This document shows positions 27,562-29,785 of a stretch of 29,785 bases of DNA, in pieces. This DNA is from Granulicella sp. (lineage in GTDB: Bacteria > Acidobacteriota > Terriglobia > Terriglobales > Acidobacteriaceae). The stretch covers positions 1 through 29,785 of the forward strand of contig PKWK01000167.1 of NCBI GenBank assembly GCA_003133205.1, read 5' to 3'. Position numbers and translations under genes: made by a program. A model generated the notes under the pieces. That model had not been told where the DNA came from. It worked only from the letters and a program-made list of their open reading frames with translations, and did no database searches. Numbering within the stretch: position 1 is the first letter of the stretch; every line of letters starts with the position of its first letter.

Positions 27562-29625
27562 ATGTCTTCTCTTTCGATCCCGCGCCCGAAAAAGGTGTCC
27601 GACGGTCAGTTCATCGGCGACCTGACGAAGCTACTCGAGCGTCGCAAGATCAAGTGCGGAGATCCCGATAGTCTTGAAGCCTTTGGCTCCGAACTGACCT
27701 CGAACAACACTCTGCGGAGCGACCTTTTCACGCTCTGCACTGCCATCAGCCACATGGCCGATGAGGATCTCTCCGGCGAGCAGCTTCTTGTCCTCGTGGC
27801 CCGCGCCGTGGGTGGTCCGGAGATCTGCCGTGGCGATGGCGCCGTGGGAGTTCCGGATAGCATGAGGTCGGCTTTTCTGTCAGGTTACGAGGCCTGGAGC
27901 AACCGGGGATCCGAGCTGGATGAGCCGTTGCCCTGGCCGCCTCCGAGGCCGCAGGTGGTTCGCAGTGAGCCTCTCCCTGCAGCGGAAGATTCCAAGGCTG
28001 TCCCTGACCCCATTGCGTTCAAAGCTCCGGGGTCTGGTTTGCACACGATCCAGGAAGCTCTCGACATCGCAAAGAAGCGGTCTCCAGTTGGCCTGGCTCC
28101 GCCGCGCTCATCTGCCCCCGGCACGAACATTGAGGGCCTCACCATCAGCGAGCTCAAGCTGTTGTTGGCGGACATCGAGCATAGGATGAGCCGCATTCAG
28201 CCGCACCTCAGCCAGTTGAACCACATTGTCGACTCGACGGCGGGGGTTTCTAAGCGACTGGAGAGGGCGAGTGAATCCGAGGATGTAATTCCATTTAGAG
28301 CGGCTGCTTGGCAGAACGTGGATCAAATGGTTCAACCGCGGGAGCTCCCGCCGTCCGTCGCCGCTTCGCTTGCTGTAATCGCCAATCCCGAGCTTGCAGC
28401 TGTCCTGCCGTCAACCCCGCACGTCAGCGAGGACGCCTTCCTCGCCCGGCACCCGTACATGAGGCCGTCGCGGCGAATATTTCCGGACCTGCCGATCACC
28501 ATTCTCCCAGCTACTCCGATCGACGCTCTCCCAGTGGCCGATACCGTTACCGCTGCTGCTCCGGTCGCAACTCTGTCGCTCGTTGTGCCTGTTCCGGTTG
28601 CGGCTGCTCCCCTTTTGGTGTCCGTCGCAGCTCCGCTTGATGTGTCGGCCCCGGCACCCGCTCGCGCTGCGGTCGCCGCTGCACCCCCGGCTGTTTCTGC
28701 CGCCACCCCGCCTGCTGCATTCCTCGCAGCGCCAACTGCTGCAGCGAATCCGGTGCCGCCTCCATTGGCAGTAGCACCCGGGGTTGGCGGAGCCCCTGTC
28801 ATCGGTCTCAGTCCAATTGGTGTCGCCCTGGTCTTCGCCCTCGACAGTCTGTGCGCCAGTCCCCGCTTGATGGCCGCCGTTGCTGCCATTCTGCTGCTTG
28901 TCCCAACCGGCTTCGCGGGAGCCTTTATCTACTGTTATCTGCACCCGCCAATGATCATTAGATACCCCTACCCGCCGCCGCCCGCTGTGGTCCAGCAGCC
29001 CGAATTACCAGCAGATCCGCTCGCCGGGGTTGTGCCAGCTACACCGGGGACAACCCCCGATGCCGCCTCAAGTTCTCAAGCGCGCCCCATCGTGTCTGGC
29101 GCTCGCCCAATGCCCCGACCGCAGCCACCGATTGCTCACCATGGGACGAGCCGGGGAGACGCCACGCGGCAGTCCCGGCTAGCGAGCCAACCACAGCCTC
29201 AGGCGTTCGTCTGGCCACCTCCTCCTGAGAATGCGGGCGGCGAAACTCCGACTCCAGCACGGCCGGTGGTTGCCGCCGTCACATCGACGCTCCCTACGTA
29301 TGGCGCAACCAGGGCTCCTCACCTGACCGGGCCACCGGCGAGCGCCATTTATGTGGCTTCGTCGACGATGATCAAATACGCGGTTTCCGCGCCCAAGCCC
29401 GTCTACCCCGTGGATCGTGCGAAAGGGATGGAAGGCACGGTTGTCCTGCAGATCACCATTTCCAAGCAAGGGGATGTGACCAGCACGCGGACTGTCAGTG
29501 GTCCGGTGGAATTGCGGGCCGCGGCGGTGCAGGCTGTGCGGATGTGGCGCTTCAGGCCTTATCTGCTGAGCGGCAATCCGGTCGACGTGGAAACCACGAT
29601 GGAATTGCCCTTCAAGCCACAATAG
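27562..29625 (+). CDS. large TonB-like protein with an N-terminal unknown domain
   Basis: A 687-residue protein. The C-terminal 85 residues form a TonB domain (KPVYPVDRAKGMEGTVVLQI, AAVQAVRMWRFRPYLLSGNP), which links inner-membrane energy to outer-membrane receptors. The N-terminal ~115 residues form an unrecognised helical domain (FIGDLTKLLERRKIKCGD). Next comes a coiled-coil-like segment (LKLLLADIEHRMSRIQPHL), an Ala/Pro/Val-rich stretch, one membrane helix (about 435-460, LMAAVAAILLLVPTGFAGAF), and a proline-rich periplasmic span. Classical TonB has an N-terminal helix and about 240 residues, so here some 430 residues face the cytoplasm. ATG 27562 has GGAGAG 8 bases upstream; a TTG at 27541 would add 7 residues. 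No exbB or exbD is nearby. Confidence 0.87.
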   Translation: MSSLSIPRPKKVSDGQFIGDLTKLLERRKIKCGDPDSLEAFGSELTSNNTLRSDLFTLCTAISHMADEDLSGEQLLVLVARAVGGPEICRGDGAVGVPDSMRSAFLSGYEAWSNRGSELDEPLPWPPPRPQVVRSEPLPAAEDSKAVPDPIAFKAPGSGLHTIQEALDIAKKRSPVGLAPPRSSAPGTNIEGLTISELKLLLADIEHRMSRIQPHLSQLNHIVDSTAGVSKRLERASESEDVIPFRAAAWQNVDQMVQPRELPPSVAASLAVIANPELAAVLPSTPHVSEDAFLARHPYMRPSRRIFPDLPITILPATPIDALPVADTVTAAAPVATLSLVVPVPVAAAPLLVSVAAPLDVSAPAPARAAVAAAPPAVSAATPPAAFLAAPTAAANPVPPPLAVAPGVGGAPVIGLSPIGVALVFALDSLCASPRLMAAVAAILLLVPTGFAGAFIYCYLHPPMIIRYPYPPPPAVVQQPELPADPLAGVVPATPGTTPDAASSSQARPIVSGARPMPRPQPPIAHHGTSRGDATRQSRLASQPQPQAFVWPPPPENAGGETPTPARPVVAAVTSTLPTYGATRAPHLTGPPASAIYVASSTMIKYAVSAPKPVYPVDRAKGMEGTVVLQITISKQGDVTSTRTVSGPVELRAAAVQAVRMWRFRPYLLSGNPVDVETTMELPFKPQ

Positions 29626-29636
29626 GCGCTGGCGCG

Positions 29637-29785
29637 CTAGTTGTAGACGACTCTGCGGTCGCCTCGGGTGATGCGGCCGATGATGTGGTGGCGCTCGTTG
29701 GCGCGGTTGAGGATGGCCTTGGCTTTCTTGACCTGCTCGGCGGGGACGACAACGATCAAGCCAATGCCCATGTTGAAGGTGCGCA
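29637..29785 (-). CDS. purM: phosphoribosylformylglycinamidine cyclo-ligase, C-terminal end (cut by window)
   Basis: Purine biosynthesis enzyme making aminoimidazole ribotide. Only the last 49 codons are inside the window. They read RTFNMGIGLIVVVPAEQ and end ANERHHIIGRITRGDRRVVY plus N, a pattern typical of the PurM C-terminus (TFNMGIGM.V and IG.I). The rest of the gene lies beyond the right edge. It converges with the TonB-like gene, whose stop is 11 bases away. Confidence 0.85.
   Translation of the reverse strand, partial: RTFNMGIGLIVVVPAEQVKKAKAILNRANERHHIIGRITRGDRRVVYN

Noticed and set aside
1..29785. Search for CRISPR arrays, transposase or integrase genes, rRNA and tRNA
   Set aside because: No regularly spaced repeats of 25-40 bases, no DDE or tyrosine recombinase motifs in any frame and no RNA gene pattern was found by eye.

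Overview
The window (about 29.8 kb, mostly GC-rich) looks like a chromosomal segment of an Acidobacteriota bacterium, probably class Terriglobia. This rests on the combination of gene families (YpdA-type reductase, DUF2339/DUF3999 pair, ECF sigma with a zinc-finger/HEAT anti-sigma, large TonB-like protein) and on the many short hairpin repeats between genes. It is an inference from family recognition, not a database match. I saw no tRNA, rRNA, CRISPR array, transposase or integrase gene.

Layout. 0-1.5 kb: trpD (tryptophan biosynthesis) and a small membrane protein gene, both on the minus strand. 1.6-5.1 kb, plus strand: sucC-sucD (overlapping TAATG), then ndk and a HAD phosphatase (TAA immediately followed by ATG), with a 53-residue membrane protein on the opposite strand between them. 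5.1-7.7 kb, minus: two tandem paralogous secreted SGNH/GDSL hydrolases. 7.9-9.1 kb, plus: secreted aldose 1-epimerase. 9.1-10.4 kb: repeat-rich stretch with an unrecognised lower-GC gene and the decayed 3' end of a ypdA-like gene. 10.4-13.2 kb, minus: ypdA-like reductase, a NarL-type response regulator and a receiver-Hpt phosphorelay protein. 13.3-16.8 kb, plus: DUF2339 and DUF3999 envelope proteins overlapping by ATGA.

16.8-20.0 kb is the accessory part: hairpin repeats, a tail-anchored-looking 96-residue protein, and a clearly AT-richer three-gene minus-strand cassette (42-residue membrane peptide, 205-residue helical protein, 284-residue protein with a nuclease-like EHTR segment). A 10-codon leader overlaps the first of these genes, and an imperfect direct repeat brackets the first two. 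None has a function I can name; this is the best candidate for an undescribed system.

20.0-26.7 kb: ftsK (minus), a PA2169-type four-helix-bundle stress protein (plus), then a minus-strand operon with an ECF sigma factor, a membrane anti-sigma factor carrying HEAT-like repeats and a double-PDZ periplasmic protein. This looks like one envelope-stress circuit. 26.8-29.8 kb: RNase HI (plus), a 687-residue TonB-like protein (plus), and the C-terminal end of purM (minus) cut by the window edge.

The intergenic DNA carries at least three repeat families that recur in the window: (i) a stem-loop whose 3' arm abuts a GGGGCACCC tag, with variable arms but preserved pairing; (ii) a CTTGCTTCTGAGATAGG tag joined to a hairpin with TTTA loop that shows compensatory changes between copies; (iii) a C-rich tract plus roughly 24-base units, found in sense orientation just after two stop codons.
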